From positions 22,810-86,809 of the forward strand of contig JANQQJ010000029.1 of assembly GCA_028284945.1 (NCBI GenBank): a DNA stretch of 64,000 bases, in the 5' to 3' direction. This DNA is from Alphaproteobacteria bacterium. Its GTDB lineage: Bacteria; Pseudomonadota; Alphaproteobacteria; SMXS01. Of the stretch, positions 1 through 8,455 are shown piece after piece. How positions within the stretch are numbered: the stretch's first letter is position 1; the number at the start of each line of letters is the position of its first letter. Position numbers and translations under genes: made by a program. Below the pieces are notes generated by a model. That model did no database searches. It was not told where the DNA came from and saw only the letters and a program-made list of their open reading frames with translations.

Positions 1-260
1 AGACCGCCTATATGATGGACGAAGTGGGCGCCAAGGGTGCACGCAAGGAAATCGCCATGATCAAGGTGGTGGTGCCGCAGACCGCGGCCAGGATCATCGA
101 CCGGGCGATTCAGGCGCATGGTGCTGGCGGCTTTACCGACGATTACTTCCTGTCGACCGCCTGGGCCTATGCCCGCACCTGCCAGATGGCCGATGGCCCG
201 GACGAAGTGCACACTGAAACCGTCGCCAAGCTGGAGCTGCGCCCCTATACAAACCGGTAA
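1..260 (+). CDS. Acyl-CoA dehydrogenase, C-terminal end (partial)
   Basis: The 5' part lies outside the window; 85 residues are readable in the frame that begins at base 3 and stops with TAA at 258-260. The visible part is the last helical segment of an acyl-CoA dehydrogenase: '[13 protein letters not shown]' is the conserved C-terminal glycine/histidine stretch that contacts FAD in the partner subunit, and 'MADGPDEVH' followed by an 'AKLEL' helix is the usual family end, closest to the ACAD10/11-like group. The enzyme would oxidise an acyl-CoA thioester to the enoyl-CoA with electrons going to ETF. The substrate cannot be told from this fragment. Confidence 0.88.
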   Translation, partial: TAYMMDEVGAKGARKEIAMIKVVVPQTAARIIDRAIQAHGAGGFTDDYFLSTAWAYARTCQMADGPDEVHTETVAKLELRPYTNR

Positions 261-306
261 ACCCAGCATATCGGGCATGCTGAAGCTCTCGCGCGGCTGA
301 CTTGCG

Positions 307-1164
307 ATGAAGTTTGGGGCCCTCACCTACTATCCCCAGTCACAGAATCTTGGGGACTATATCCAGACGATTGCGGCTGAGAATCTGTTGCCTAGGGTCG
401 ATGCCTATTTCGACCGGGACCGTTTGGACGACGCGCATCCTGAAGAGCGGCATGCGGTGCTGATGAATGGGTGGTTCAGTTCGTTTGGAAAGCGCTGGCC
501 ACCGTCAGACTCCATTCTCCCGATATTCGTCGGGTTCCACATGACCAAGAATACCGCGCGCCGTTACCTCAAGCATGTTGCCTACTTCAAAAAATACCAG
601 CCGATTGGCTGCCGTGATCGCTGGACAGAAAAACTGTTTCGGGAGGCCGGGGTTGAGGCTTACACAATATATTGCCCGACATTGACGTTGACGCGATGGA
701 TTCCTCGGACCGGTGAGGGCCGTGTTTTTGTGATCGACGCGGACGAAATCTATCTACCCCGCGCGGTAAGGGAACGTGCGGTTTTCCTGACCCACACCAT
801 TGATGACGACGGCGAAGAACAGGCGAAGATCCAGGCGGCCCGGGACCGGCTCGAACAATATCAACGCGAAGCCGCTTTGATCGTGACAACGCGGGTTCAT
901 GCGGCGCTGCCCGCGCTGGCCATGGGCATTCCGGTGGTGTTTTTCGGCAATCCCTGGGACGGACGGCAGGCCGCCATCCGGGACATGGGCCTTAAAATCC
1001 ATAACAAAAAGTTCTGGGTCTCATGGAATCCTTTGGCGCGGTTGCTGTCCGGGTGGATCGACTGGTCCGGCGCCACACCGGACGTCTCCGCACCGGCGCA
1101 GGCGATCAGGGACGATGTGGCCGAGCGCGTCAACGCTCTGGTGAACGAGAGTGCGCGGGAATAG
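307..1164 (+). CDS. Polysaccharide pyruvyl transferase family protein
   Basis: A 285-residue protein of the PF04230 type. The N-terminus has the family signature 'NLGDYIQTIAAE' (around residues 14-25), and the C-terminal half has 'TTRVHAALPALAMGIPVVFF', the conserved histidine region of the nucleotide- or donor-binding fold. Family members move a pyruvyl group from PEP to sugars of exopolysaccharides; some are only distantly related and act on other glycans. The gene stands 46 bases after the acyl-CoA dehydrogenase stop and has no polysaccharide genes beside it, so the acceptor is unknown. No strong ribosome-binding site precedes the ATG. There is no signal peptide or membrane segment, so the protein is probably cytoplasmic. 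Confidence 0.8.
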   Translation: MKFGALTYYPQSQNLGDYIQTIAAENLLPRVDAYFDRDRLDDAHPEERHAVLMNGWFSSFGKRWPPSDSILPIFVGFHMTKNTARRYLKHVAYFKKYQPIGCRDRWTEKLFREAGVEAYTIYCPTLTLTRWIPRTGEGRVFVIDADEIYLPRAVRERAVFLTHTIDDDGEEQAKIQAARDRLEQYQREAALIVTTRVHAALPALAMGIPVVFFGNPWDGRQAAIRDMGLKIHNKKFWVSWNPLARLLSGWIDWSGATPDVSAPAQAIRDDVAERVNALVNESARE

Positions 1165-1167
1165 GGC

Positions 1168-1950
1168 CTACTTCTCCACCTTCGCGATATCGCCGCTGGT
1201 GTCTTTTGCCAGTTCGGCATCCATGAAATCACCGGCATGGGGCAGTTCCATGTGAAAGTCGGAGGTGATGTCGATCTCGACACTGGCGTGGTGGGTGTGG
1301 AAATCCATCACATGGCCACCGGCGGTCTTATCGGCGGTGAGGAAATGCAGGTGATAGCCGGGCACATTGATGCCCTGGGCATAGTCGGGGAAGCGGAACC
1401 CCATCAACGTGCCCTCAACATCCTTGTGCTCGAACACTGGCTGGCCTTCGACCACCTCGACCAGGGGCGGATAGGGTTTTTCCTGTTTGGGCACCGACCG
1501 GACCTTCACCTCGCGGAACCGGCCGACCGATTTGATCGCATAGAAAATGTTTTTGGACGGCACGGCCGCATCAAGTGCGGCGGCAAAACTGGGGAAGTCC
1601 ATATGCTCGTCGATCTCGACCGTCAGGGTCGGATCGAAATGCATGATCACCGCAAAGGGGGTGCGCATTTCCGGGTCGACCGGATAGGCAAGGCCGTCTG
1701 ATTTGATCTGGAAGAATTCGCCATCTACGGCGGTCATCTCCCCATCAAGGCCGTTGAAGGTTCCCAGCCCGAAGTCGCCATGCTGGGCCAGGTCGGCAAA
1801 ACTGGTGCCGCCGTCATAGATCCCCTCCAATAGCGCGTTGATGGTCGAGGTTTGAAACACCTCATGCGCATGGGGCGACGACTCATGAAACAGGTCGCCT
1901 GCCTCCCGGTGGGCGTGAAAGGCGGCTGCAAAGGTATCGTCGAGCGACAT
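1168..1950 (-). CDS. budA: Acetolactate decarboxylase
   Basis: 260 residues, the normal length for alpha-acetolactate decarboxylase, which turns 2-acetolactate into acetoin. The family blocks are complete: 'GLGTFNGLDGEM' near residues 61-72, 'GEFFQI' near 77-82, and the metal site 'NVPGYHLHF' followed by 'GGHVMDF'. By family knowledge the zinc ligands are H200, H202 and H213. No acetolactate synthase or acetoin/butanediol dehydrogenase lies next to it, so it would draw on acetolactate from branched-chain amino acid synthesis. It is convergent with the pyruvyl-transferase gene (3 bases between stops), and the small membrane protein gene at 1959-2249 lies just upstream on the same strand. Confidence 0.93.
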   Translation of the reverse strand: MSLDDTFAAAFHAHREAGDLFHESSPHAHEVFQTSTINALLEGIYDGGTSFADLAQHGDFGLGTFNGLDGEMTAVDGEFFQIKSDGLAYPVDPEMRTPFAVIMHFDPTLTVEIDEHMDFPSFAAALDAAVPSKNIFYAIKSVGRFREVKVRSVPKQEKPYPPLVEVVEGQPVFEHKDVEGTLMGFRFPDYAQGINVPGYHLHFLTADKTAGGHVMDFHTHHASVEIDITSDFHMELPHAGDFMDAELAKDTSGDIAKVEK

Positions 1951-1958
1951 GGAATGTC

Positions 1959-2249
1959 CTAGAGGTAGGGCCGGGCGGCGTCGACGGCGGCTTTGACCAA
2001 CCGCCCGCCAATGAACAACGCAGCATAGATCGCCATATTGTCGATGTCCCGCTCACCGCCTGATTCAGCCATTTTGAGCGCCTCGTAAGCGAGCATGAAA
2101 AGTGCGACCAGCGAGATAGCGAACCCCAACTGTGCAACTAGTTTGGGCCAGCGCTTGGGCGGCTTTTCATTCGGATCAGGCTCAATCGGCCTACCCTGGC
2201 GGGCGGCCACCCGTTCTGTCAGGCGCTGTCGTCTTTGATACTTCGGCAT
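1959..2249 (-). CDS. Small membrane protein of unknown function
   Basis: 96 residues. The first 35 residues are rich in Arg/Lys/Pro and look cytoplasmic. One clear transmembrane helix follows (about residues 39-57), then a hydrophilic stretch and a second, weaker hydrophobic segment near 72-82. The gene ends 8 bases before the acetolactate decarboxylase start on the same strand, so the two are likely co-transcribed. I do not recognise a family. Proteins of this shape are often annotated as hypothetical membrane proteins in alphaproteobacteria. Confidence 0.6.
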   Translation of the reverse strand: MPKYQRRQRLTERVAARQGRPIEPDPNEKPPKRWPKLVAQLGFAISLVALFMLAYEALKMAESGGERDIDNMAIYAALFIGGRLVKAAVDAARPYL

Positions 2250-2292
2250 GGCCTATTGTTATGTCGGCGGGCGGACGCTATCAAGCGGCGCT

Positions 2293-2469
2293 ATGAAATA
2301 TCATATTACACTGAAAGCCGTGATGAAGCGCGGCACGCTCTATTGGGTCGCTGATGTCAATGCGGACAGCGAAGAAGAAGCCGTGGTCGCGGCGGAACAC
2401 CTGTTCGAGGCACAGATGGAATCACCAGAAGAGTGGACGTTCGATGATTTCGATGTGGAGCGGCTTTAG
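2293..2469 (+). CDS. Small hypothetical protein
   Basis: 58 residues from the ATG at 2293; a longer reading begins at 2248 but overlaps the divergent gene's start and looks less coding. The sequence has a short beta-rich N-terminus ('YHITLKAVMKRGTLYWVADV'), then an acidic helix ('DSEEEAVVAAEHLFEAQM') and a final 'EEWTFDDFDVERL'. The layout resembles small single-domain alpha/beta proteins, but I cannot name a family. Its stop overlaps that of the convergent gene by 4 bases. Confidence 0.5.
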   Translation: MKYHITLKAVMKRGTLYWVADVNADSEEEAVVAAEHLFEAQMESPEEWTFDDFDVERL

Positions 2470-2996
2470 CGCGCCTGCTCAACCACGGCCTTCAGTCTCA
2501 CCAAATCCGCCTCCAAAGCAGACTCGGTGCGCATCCTGATAAAGGGTGCGAAATAGGCGGCAAAACTGCCTTCCAGCGATCGCATGGCCACCACTTCCAG
2601 ATCGGTTCCCGGGTTGCCGACTTCAAGAAAATAGGCGGTTGAAACGCTCAGCTCGCCTTGATTGTCGGTGGTTTCGGTGCGGATGAAGTCCGGGAAGCCA
2701 GACCCGACGACTTTCTCGAAGACACTCAGGTTAAAGTCGCCGACTTTGACCCGCAGCATCATGGTTGATTCAGGTTCACCCAGCGTGCCGGTCATCCGCG
2801 CAGCCGAGGTAACGTTTTCCATCCAGCCGGTTCGCTGTTCCGGGTCGGCGATCACTTCCCACACCACCACGGGCGGCGCGTCGATGTGGATCGCAACTCG
2901 GGTTTCAATCCGGTCGGCGCGCATCAAGACCGCGGCCAATACGATTACAACGATCAGCCCGGTGGCAATAAGGCCAATAATTTTCCAAAGTGACAT
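2466..2996 (-). CDS. SRPBCC (START-like) family protein with N-terminal membrane anchor
   Basis: 176 residues from the ATG at 2994-2996, preceded by 'AGGACGACGA' as ribosome-binding site; an in-frame ATG 29 codons upstream has no such site and would bury the membrane anchor. Residues about 5-24 form one transmembrane helix. The rest has the SRPBCC pattern: 'IDAPPVVVWEVIADPEQRTGWM' is typical of the polyketide-cyclase/START fold, which binds a hydrophobic ligand in a deep pocket. The domain would therefore lie outside the cytoplasmic membrane or on its surface. It is divergent from the bd-oxidase operon. The ligand is unknown. Confidence 0.72.
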   Translation of the reverse strand: MSLWKIIGLIATGLIVVIVLAAVLMRADRIETRVAIHIDAPPVVVWEVIADPEQRTGWMENVTSAARMTGTLGEPESTMMLRVKVGDFNLSVFEKVVGSGFPDFIRTETTDNQGELSVSTAYFLEVGNPGTDLEVVAMRSLEGSFAAYFAPFIRMRTESALEADLVRLKAVVEQAR

Positions 2997-3115
2997 TCGT
3001 CGTCCTACACCAAGACGCAGCCGCGCAGGGCTGCTATCGTCTTTCAGCATTTGAGCATAAGCGCTGCCGGACCCAGTTTCCATGCAGCAGTCTGGGCCTC
3101 GCGTAAGGGAAGCGC

Positions 3116-4480
3116 ATGGATCTCGATCCAGTCATTCTTAGCCGTCTTCAGTTCGCCTTTACTATTGGCTTTCATATCCTGTTTCCAAGCCTGACCATTG
3201 GCTTGGCCGTCTTCCTGACCTATGTCGAAGCCCGTTGGCTGGCCACCGGCGACACGGTGTGGCGCGATCTCTACCGGTTCTGGGTAAAGATATTCGCGTT
3301 GGCCTTCGGCATGGGTGTCGTGACCGGCATACCGATGTCGTTCCAGTTTGGCACCAACTGGTCGGAATTTTCGTTGAACGCCGGCAACGTGATCGGCCCC
3401 TTGCTCGGGTATGAAGTGCTGACCGCGTTTTTCCTCGAAGCCAGTTTCCTTGGCATCATGCTGTTTGGTTGGAACCGGGTCGGCCCCCGGTTGCACTTTG
3501 TTGCAACTCTGGCGGTGGCCGTCGGCACCACATTGTCAGCTTTCTGGATATTGTCGGCCAATTCCTGGATGCAGACACCGCAGGGATATCTGATCAATTC
3601 TGATGGTGTGCTGGAGGTTGAAAGCTGGTGGGCGGTGATCTTCAACCCGTCTTTCCCGTACCGCCTGGCGCACATGTTGACCGCAACCTGGTTGACGACG
3701 TCATTTGTCATCATTGCGGTATCCGCCTGGCAGGTCTTGAAAGGACGCTATCGCGAGACAGCGCTCAGGGCGTTGCGGACCGGGGTGGCCGCGGCCGCCA
3801 TTCTGGCCCCGCTTCAGGCCTTCATCGGCGACCAACACGGACTGAACACGCTGAAGCATCAGCCGATCAAGGTGGCGGCGATGGAGGGCAATTGGGAAGC
3901 CGGCCCCAGCAAGCCGTTATTGCTATTCGCCTGGCCTGACGAGGCGGCAGAAGAAAATCACTTCGAAATCGGTATCCCGCATGGCGCCAGCCTGATTCTG
4001 ACGCATTCTTTTGATGGTGAGATTCCCGGTCTGAAAGACGTTGGGCCGGAAGACCGGCCGCCGGTCGCGCTGGTATTCTTTTCGTTCCGGGTGATGGTCG
4101 GTTTGGGTCTGTTAATGATCGCAGCCGCCTGGATTGCCTTTGCTTATCGAAAGTCGCTGGCGTCACGGCCGACGCTGTTGCGTGGCCTCACCTTTATGGG
4201 GCCGGCTGGCTTCATCGCAACCATTGCAGGCTGGACGGTCACAGAAGTCGGCCGCCAGCCCTGGATCGTGCATGGCCTCTTGCGTGTCGACGAGTCGATC
4301 TCACCTGGCGTCGCATCGGAATCGGTCATGATGTCTTTGATGCTGTTTGCGATCGTCTATAGCCTGATTTTTGCCGCCTTCCTTTATTTCGTCGCCAGGC
4401 TGGTCAATGCGGGGCCTGAACCCGATGCAGACCCACCAAAAGCAGATATTCCGGCGATGGACGCGGTACAGAGGGCCTGA
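3116..4480 (+). CDS. cydA: Cytochrome bd-type quinol oxidase subunit I (CioA-like)
   Basis: 454 residues, well short of the roughly 520 of E. coli CydA, because the long Q-loop insert is absent; this is the cyanide-insensitive oxidase (CIO) form. H20 in 'FTIGFHILF' corresponds to the high-spin haem axial ligand, and 'EVGRQPWIVHG' near residue 390 is the conserved GRQPW block. The protein is a multi-span inner-membrane subunit that oxidises quinol and reduces oxygen to water. The start is set by 'AAGGGAAGCGC' just before the ATG. The gene overlaps cydB by one base (TGATG) and forms an operon with it and a DUF2474 gene. I saw no FNR-type box in the upstream 120 bases. Confidence 0.95.
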   Translation: MDLDPVILSRLQFAFTIGFHILFPSLTIGLAVFLTYVEARWLATGDTVWRDLYRFWVKIFALAFGMGVVTGIPMSFQFGTNWSEFSLNAGNVIGPLLGYEVLTAFFLEASFLGIMLFGWNRVGPRLHFVATLAVAVGTTLSAFWILSANSWMQTPQGYLINSDGVLEVESWWAVIFNPSFPYRLAHMLTATWLTTSFVIIAVSAWQVLKGRYRETALRALRTGVAAAAILAPLQAFIGDQHGLNTLKHQPIKVAAMEGNWEAGPSKPLLLFAWPDEAAEENHFEIGIPHGASLILTHSFDGEIPGLKDVGPEDRPPVALVFFSFRVMVGLGLLMIAAAWIAFAYRKSLASRPTLLRGLTFMGPAGFIATIAGWTVTEVGRQPWIVHGLLRVDESISPGVASESVMMSLMLFAIVYSLIFAAFLYFVARLVNAGPEPDADPPKADIPAMDAVQRA

Positions 4481-5490
4481 TGGACTGGGTGATCTTCGAT
4501 TATGTATTGATCTGGGCGGTGGTGATTGCCATCGGCATCGCCATGTATGTGATCCTGGACGGGTTTGATCTTGGTATCGGTATCTTGTTTCCCTTTGCCA
4601 AGCAGGAAGCTTGGCGTGACGACATGATGGCCTCAATCGCGCCGGTCTGGGACGGGAATGAGACCTGGCTGGTCTTGGGCGGTGCGTCGTTGTTCGGTGC
4701 CTTTCCGATTGTCTATGCGACGGTGCTGCCGGCGCTTTATCTGCCCTTGATGCTGTTTCTGCTGGCTCTGGTGTTCCGCGGCATTGCCTTCGAATTCCGC
4801 CATCGGTCGCAGACCAGCACCTGGGCGTGGAATGCTTCTTTTGCCGCTGGCTCGACAATTGCTGCTTTTGCCCAAGGCGTCGTGTTGGGCAATTTCATTC
4901 TGGGTCTGCCGATCGAAGACGGACACTATGTCGGCAGTACCTTTTCCTGGCTGACGCCGTTCAGCGTCTTTACCGGATTTGCCCTGGTCTGCGGCTATGG
5001 ATTGCTGGGCGCGACGTGGCTGATCCGAAAAACCGAAGGTGATGTGCAGGCCTGGGCGTTCAGGGTCGCGACGCGCCTTGCGATTGCATTGTTGGCTGCG
5101 ATTGTTGCGGTCAGCCTCTGGACACCGTTTGTCGAGCCAGAGATTGCGGAGCGCTGGTTCTCGTTTCCGAAGATTATTTTCCTGGCACCAGTGCCGTTGG
5201 TCACGGCGGCTGTTGGCTTGATGCTTTTGCTGGCCCTCAAACACCGAAACGAGGACCGCCCCTTCACCCTGTCGATCAGTCTTTTCCTGCTATCCTATCT
5301 CGGGCTGGGCATCAGCCTGTGGCCCTACATCGTGCCCCGGTCGATTACGATCTGGGAGGCCGCGGCGCCGGAAAAAACCCACACTTTTCTGCTGGTCGGG
5401 GTATTGATTTTCCTGCCCCTAGTGATCGGCTACACGCTTTATGCCTATCGTGTGTTCCGCGGCAAGGTGTCCGGTGACGGGTATCACTGA
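4480..5490 (+). CDS. cydB: Cytochrome bd-type quinol oxidase subunit II (CioB-like)
   Basis: 336 residues with the usual membrane-spanning pattern of CydB. The N-terminal signature 'VILDGFDLGIGILFPF' and 'WDGNETWLVLGG' are diagnostic. It is the second core subunit of the oxidase with the preceding gene. Its start overlaps the cydA stop and its own stop overlaps the start of a small DUF2474 gene (TGATG again), so the three are translationally coupled. No cydX-like sequence of the E. coli type is present; the DUF2474 protein takes that place. Confidence 0.95.
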   Translation: MDWVIFDYVLIWAVVIAIGIAMYVILDGFDLGIGILFPFAKQEAWRDDMMASIAPVWDGNETWLVLGGASLFGAFPIVYATVLPALYLPLMLFLLALVFRGIAFEFRHRSQTSTWAWNASFAAGSTIAAFAQGVVLGNFILGLPIEDGHYVGSTFSWLTPFSVFTGFALVCGYGLLGATWLIRKTEGDVQAWAFRVATRLAIALLAAIVAVSLWTPFVEPEIAERWFSFPKIIFLAPVPLVTAAVGLMLLLALKHRNEDRPFTLSISLFLLSYLGLGISLWPYIVPRSITIWEAAAPEKTHTFLLVGVLIFLPLVIGYTLYAYRVFRGKVSGDGYH

Positions 5491-5618
5491 TGGTGCAGAA
5501 ACAGACCCGCGAAAGGTTACTCTGGTTTGCCGGGCTCTGGCTGGCTTCGCTGGCGGTGTTTGCCGCGCTCGCCTATGGCGGCAAATGGCTTTTCGCAGCG
5601 CTTGGGGGGCTGCTTTAG
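5490..5618 (+). CDS. DUF2474-type oxidase-associated small membrane protein
   Basis: A 42-residue single-span protein. Its ATG overlaps the cydB stop codon by one base and it ends with TAG at 5616-5618. The sequence has a charged start 'MVQKQTRER' and one hydrophobic helix 'LLWFAGLWLASLAVFAALAY' followed by 'GGKWLF'. This pattern and position are those of DUF2474 proteins, which sit at the end of cioAB operons. It may play the role that CydX plays in E. coli, stabilising the haem sites; that is an inference from position and topology. Confidence 0.82.
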   Translation: MVQKQTRERLLWFAGLWLASLAVFAALAYGGKWLFAALGGLL

Positions 5619-5633
5619 GGGGGGTGAAGTCCC

Positions 5634-6269
5634 TTAGTCTTCCGCCTTGCTGTATCTCGGGGGTTCCCAACCATCCAGCCAGGCTTCCAGTGTCGTGACA
5701 TCGGCGGGCACGCCATTGGGGCCAAACCAGGAATCGATCACATAGGCGGCTCCGGTGTCCTTCTCCAAAACGGTCGCTGTGTTATGAAACCAGCGGTCGA
5801 AGATCATACCGCGATGCGCTGCCTTGCCGACCGTGTGCCACTTCAGCAATCCGTCGCGTTCCATGAAGGTCAGGTAGACTTCCGTGTTATGCGCCTCGTC
5901 GATGCAGTCATGCTGCCCTTCCAGGCTGCGGAACGACAGGATTGCCTGATTGATCCCCGGTCTGTCCTTGTCGGTCCCGGTTTTCTTGCCGACGATGCGT
6001 TCAAGCTCGCCTATGGCCTCGGCTATTTGCTGCCGTTCGCCGGCCGCATCGGGCGCGGCCTCGGCGAAGTACCCACGGACCCGGTCCCATTCCTCTGTGC
6101 TCAGCCCCACGGTCCATTCAACGCTGCAGCCGAAATTGCTGCAGAACATGAATTTGCTGCGGGTGCTGGACTCGATGTGCTTATCGACCAGCCGGGTAGA
6201 TGGGGACCCACCCGCACAGGCGGTCAGGCCTGTCAGGGTCAGGACGATGATGAGGGGGCGCAGGGGCAA
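5634..6269 (-). CDS. Putative transglutaminase-like lipoprotein
   Basis: 211 residues from a TTG codon at 6267-6269, which has 'AGGA' eight bases upstream and begins directly in a lipoprotein signal: a hydrophobic stretch then 'GLTAC', giving Cys18 as lipidation site. A much longer in-frame reading toward 6500 overlaps the divergent gene and lacks coding character. The mature part contains 'QHDCIDEAHNTEVYL', then 'RWFHNTATV', then 'AYVIDSWFGPNG'. This Cys-His-Asp order and spacing resemble a transglutaminase-like cysteine peptidase fold. That function is inference from three motifs; no cloned homologue comes to mind. It is convergent with the oxidase operon and divergent from the PabB-PabC gene. 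Confidence 0.6.
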   Translation of the reverse strand: MPLRPLIIVLTLTGLTACAGGSPSTRLVDKHIESSTRSKFMFCSNFGCSVEWTVGLSTEEWDRVRGYFAEAAPDAAGERQQIAEAIGELERIVGKKTGTDKDRPGINQAILSFRSLEGQHDCIDEAHNTEVYLTFMERDGLLKWHTVGKAAHRGMIFDRWFHNTATVLEKDTGAAYVIDSWFGPNGVPADVTTLEAWLDGWEPPRYSKAED

Positions 6270-6390
6270 GGAGTGATGTCCTGTTCTGTTGGTGGAACGC
6301 GGGCAGATTAATGTCCCCGCCCCGCAGCTGTCGAGTGGCCGATATGCTTTCCCAATCGGTCTGAAGCCTATAGGTAATGATCCCAGTTCA

Positions 6391-8256
6391 ATGACCCGTA
6401 ACGCGATGCGATATCTGCCGCCCTCAGACCCCTTTGTCCTGCTGGAAAATAGCCGTGACGTGGACGGCACCGGGTATCTGTTCGAGCATCCGGTGTCCAT
6501 CGTGCGGTGCGAAGAACCGCAAGAGATTGATGAGGCGCTGGCCGAGATTGAGGCTGGACTGGACCAGGGCCTATTTGCTGCAGGCTGGATTGGGTATGAG
6601 GTTGGTCTCTGGCTGGAGCCCCGGCTCCGCCCGTTAATGCCGGCTGACCGGGCCGAACCCCTGATCTGGATGGGTCTTTTTGAGACAAGGCAGGTTCTCG
6701 ACAGGCTGGATCAGGACGCTTTTTGGCAGGACCGGATCATGGGCCGGTCGTTTTCGTTTTCCGACCCGGCCCTGTCCATGGACCGCGCGGCTTATGTAAA
6801 GGCGTTCGATCGGGTTCAGGCCTATCTGAACGCGGGGGACATTTACCAGGCCAATTTGACCATGGAGGCCACAGGCACCGTGACGGGTGATCCAATGGCG
6901 CTGCATGCGGCCTTGCGGTTGGCGCAACCGGTCGCCTATGGCGCCTTCATCTCGACAGGCGATTGGTGCGTATCCTCTCACTCGCCGGAGCTATTTGTGG
7001 CGCTGAAAAATGGCCAAGCCACCGTCAAGCCGATGAAGGGCACCGCGCCGCGTGGCCGGGACAGCGCTGAAGACGACCACGCCATGCGGGCGCTGCGGGA
7101 CGATCTGAAGTCACAGGCGGAAAACCTGATGATTGTCGACCTTGAACGCAATGATCTTTCGCGTCTGGCGCGGCTGGGATCAGTCGAAACACAAACGCTG
7201 TTCGACGTCGAGGCGCTGCCGACGGCTTTGCAGATGACCTCTACCATTACCGCAGATATCAAGGGTAACGTGCATATGCACAAGGCTTTGAAGGCGATTT
7301 TTCCCTGCGGTTCCGTAACAGGGGCGCCGAAGATACGAGCCATGGAGATCATCGCTGAACTCGAACAGCGGTCCAGAGGGGTCTATACCGGCGCCATCGG
7401 CCAGCTATCACCGTCCAGCGATGCCCGCTTTGGGGATGTCCATTTTAATGTGCCGATCCGGACCCTCGCAATCGATAAGGAGGGCCGCTATCGCTATGGC
7501 GTTGGCAGTGGTGTCGTCGCGGACTCTGGTGCCGATGAGGAATATGACGAATGTCTGCTCAAAATGGCGTTTCTAACAGCGCCGGCTGACCGGCCCAGCC
7601 TGATTGAGACCCTGCGCTATGACCCGGGCGAGGGATATTGGCTGCTGGACGGCCATCTGAACCGGTTGTCGGCATCGGCGCAGTATCTTGGATATGCTTT
7701 CGACCTGGATCATGTAGCGGACGCCCTCGATCAGCATGCGTCCTGCCTGACCGGGAGCGAGCCAGCCCGGGTTCGATTGCTGCTGTCGCCGTCCGGTGCA
7801 ATTTCCGTATCGTCGACAAAACTGGCTGATGTACCGCCATCGCCGACGGCCGCTTGGGCGGCGGTATCAGTGATCTCTTCTGATCCTTTCTTGTTTCATA
7901 AGACGACCCGCCGTGCACTTTATAACCGGGCGCTGGAAACCGCTGCGCGCGAAGGTCATTGGGATCTTATTTTCGTGAATGAAAAAGGCGAGGTGACAGA
8001 GGGTGCAAGGAGCACGATTTTCATCGAACGGGATGGTGTCCTGCAGACCCCGCCGCTGCGTTGTGGCCTGCTTCCCGGCGTTTTGCGGAATCACCTGTTG
8101 GAAGACACCAGCCGGGAAATCCAGGTCGCATCAATTACGCCGGAAGAACTGAGACTCGCGCAGTGTGTATACATGGGTAATGCACTGTATGGACTGATCA
8201 AAGTCGAAGTCTGTGACAGCGTCATTGATATTTATTCAAAGAATTCAATATTTTAA
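6391..8256 (+). CDS. pabB: Aminodeoxychorismate synthase component I fused to 4-amino-4-deoxychorismate lyase
   Basis: 621 residues from the ATG at 6391 (6406 is an equally possible start; neither has a strong ribosome-binding site). Residues about 120-390 are a chorismate-binding domain with 'AGDIYQANLT', 'VKPMKGTAPRG', 'ENLMIVDLERND' and 'GSVTGAPKIRAMEI', the conserved PabB blocks. Residues about 410-620 are a class IV aminotransferase domain; 'HKTTRRALYNRAL' carries the expected PLP lysine, and 'NEKGEVTEGARSTIF' is the cofactor-binding block. The fusion makes p-aminobenzoate from chorismate for folate, needing a separate PabA glutaminase not seen here. Such fusions are well known in proteobacteria. 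Confidence 0.92.
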   Translation: MTRNAMRYLPPSDPFVLLENSRDVDGTGYLFEHPVSIVRCEEPQEIDEALAEIEAGLDQGLFAAGWIGYEVGLWLEPRLRPLMPADRAEPLIWMGLFETRQVLDRLDQDAFWQDRIMGRSFSFSDPALSMDRAAYVKAFDRVQAYLNAGDIYQANLTMEATGTVTGDPMALHAALRLAQPVAYGAFISTGDWCVSSHSPELFVALKNGQATVKPMKGTAPRGRDSAEDDHAMRALRDDLKSQAENLMIVDLERNDLSRLARLGSVETQTLFDVEALPTALQMTSTITADIKGNVHMHKALKAIFPCGSVTGAPKIRAMEIIAELEQRSRGVYTGAIGQLSPSSDARFGDVHFNVPIRTLAIDKEGRYRYGVGSGVVADSGADEEYDECLLKMAFLTAPADRPSLIETLRYDPGEGYWLLDGHLNRLSASAQYLGYAFDLDHVADALDQHASCLTGSEPARVRLLLSPSGAISVSSTKLADVPPSPTAAWAAVSVISSDPFLFHKTTRRALYNRALETAAREGHWDLIFVNEKGEVTEGARSTIFIERDGVLQTPPLRCGLLPGVLRNHLLEDTSREIQVASITPEELRLAQCVYMGNALYGLIKVEVCDSVIDIYSKNSIF

Positions 8257-8397
8257 CATAGGCTAACAGGCTCCTGCAGACGCGCAAAAACGGCCCGACA
8301 AAGCACGTAGCCAAAGCCAAGCCGAGTTGTTAGTATGCGCGCCGCTTTGCCAGCAAGGTTGACTCTTAAAGGCAAGGCACTGCAAACAGGAGCATGG

Positions 8398-8414
8398 CGG
8401 TCGATACTCGACCG
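8398..8414. promoter_or_regulatory. Inverted repeat upstream of the DUF3450/ExbB operon
   Basis: A perfect 7-bp inverted repeat, CGGTCGA-TAC-TCGACCG, lies 42 bases before the first ATG of the TonB-type operon, in the 199-base gap after the PabB gene. It is placed where an operator would be. It does not resemble a Fur box. The rest of the gap shows a weak TTGACT at 8370 without a convincing -10 element. Function is a guess from position only. Confidence 0.3.
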
Positions 8415-8455
8415 TCGAATAAACCAGACCCTGGGAAGGCGCTTGGGAACTCGTA

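Noticed and set aside
3000..3115. FNR box upstream of the bd-oxidase operon
   Set aside because: No TTGAT-N4-ATCAA or close match could be found in the gap, despite the FNR-like regulator elsewhere in the window.
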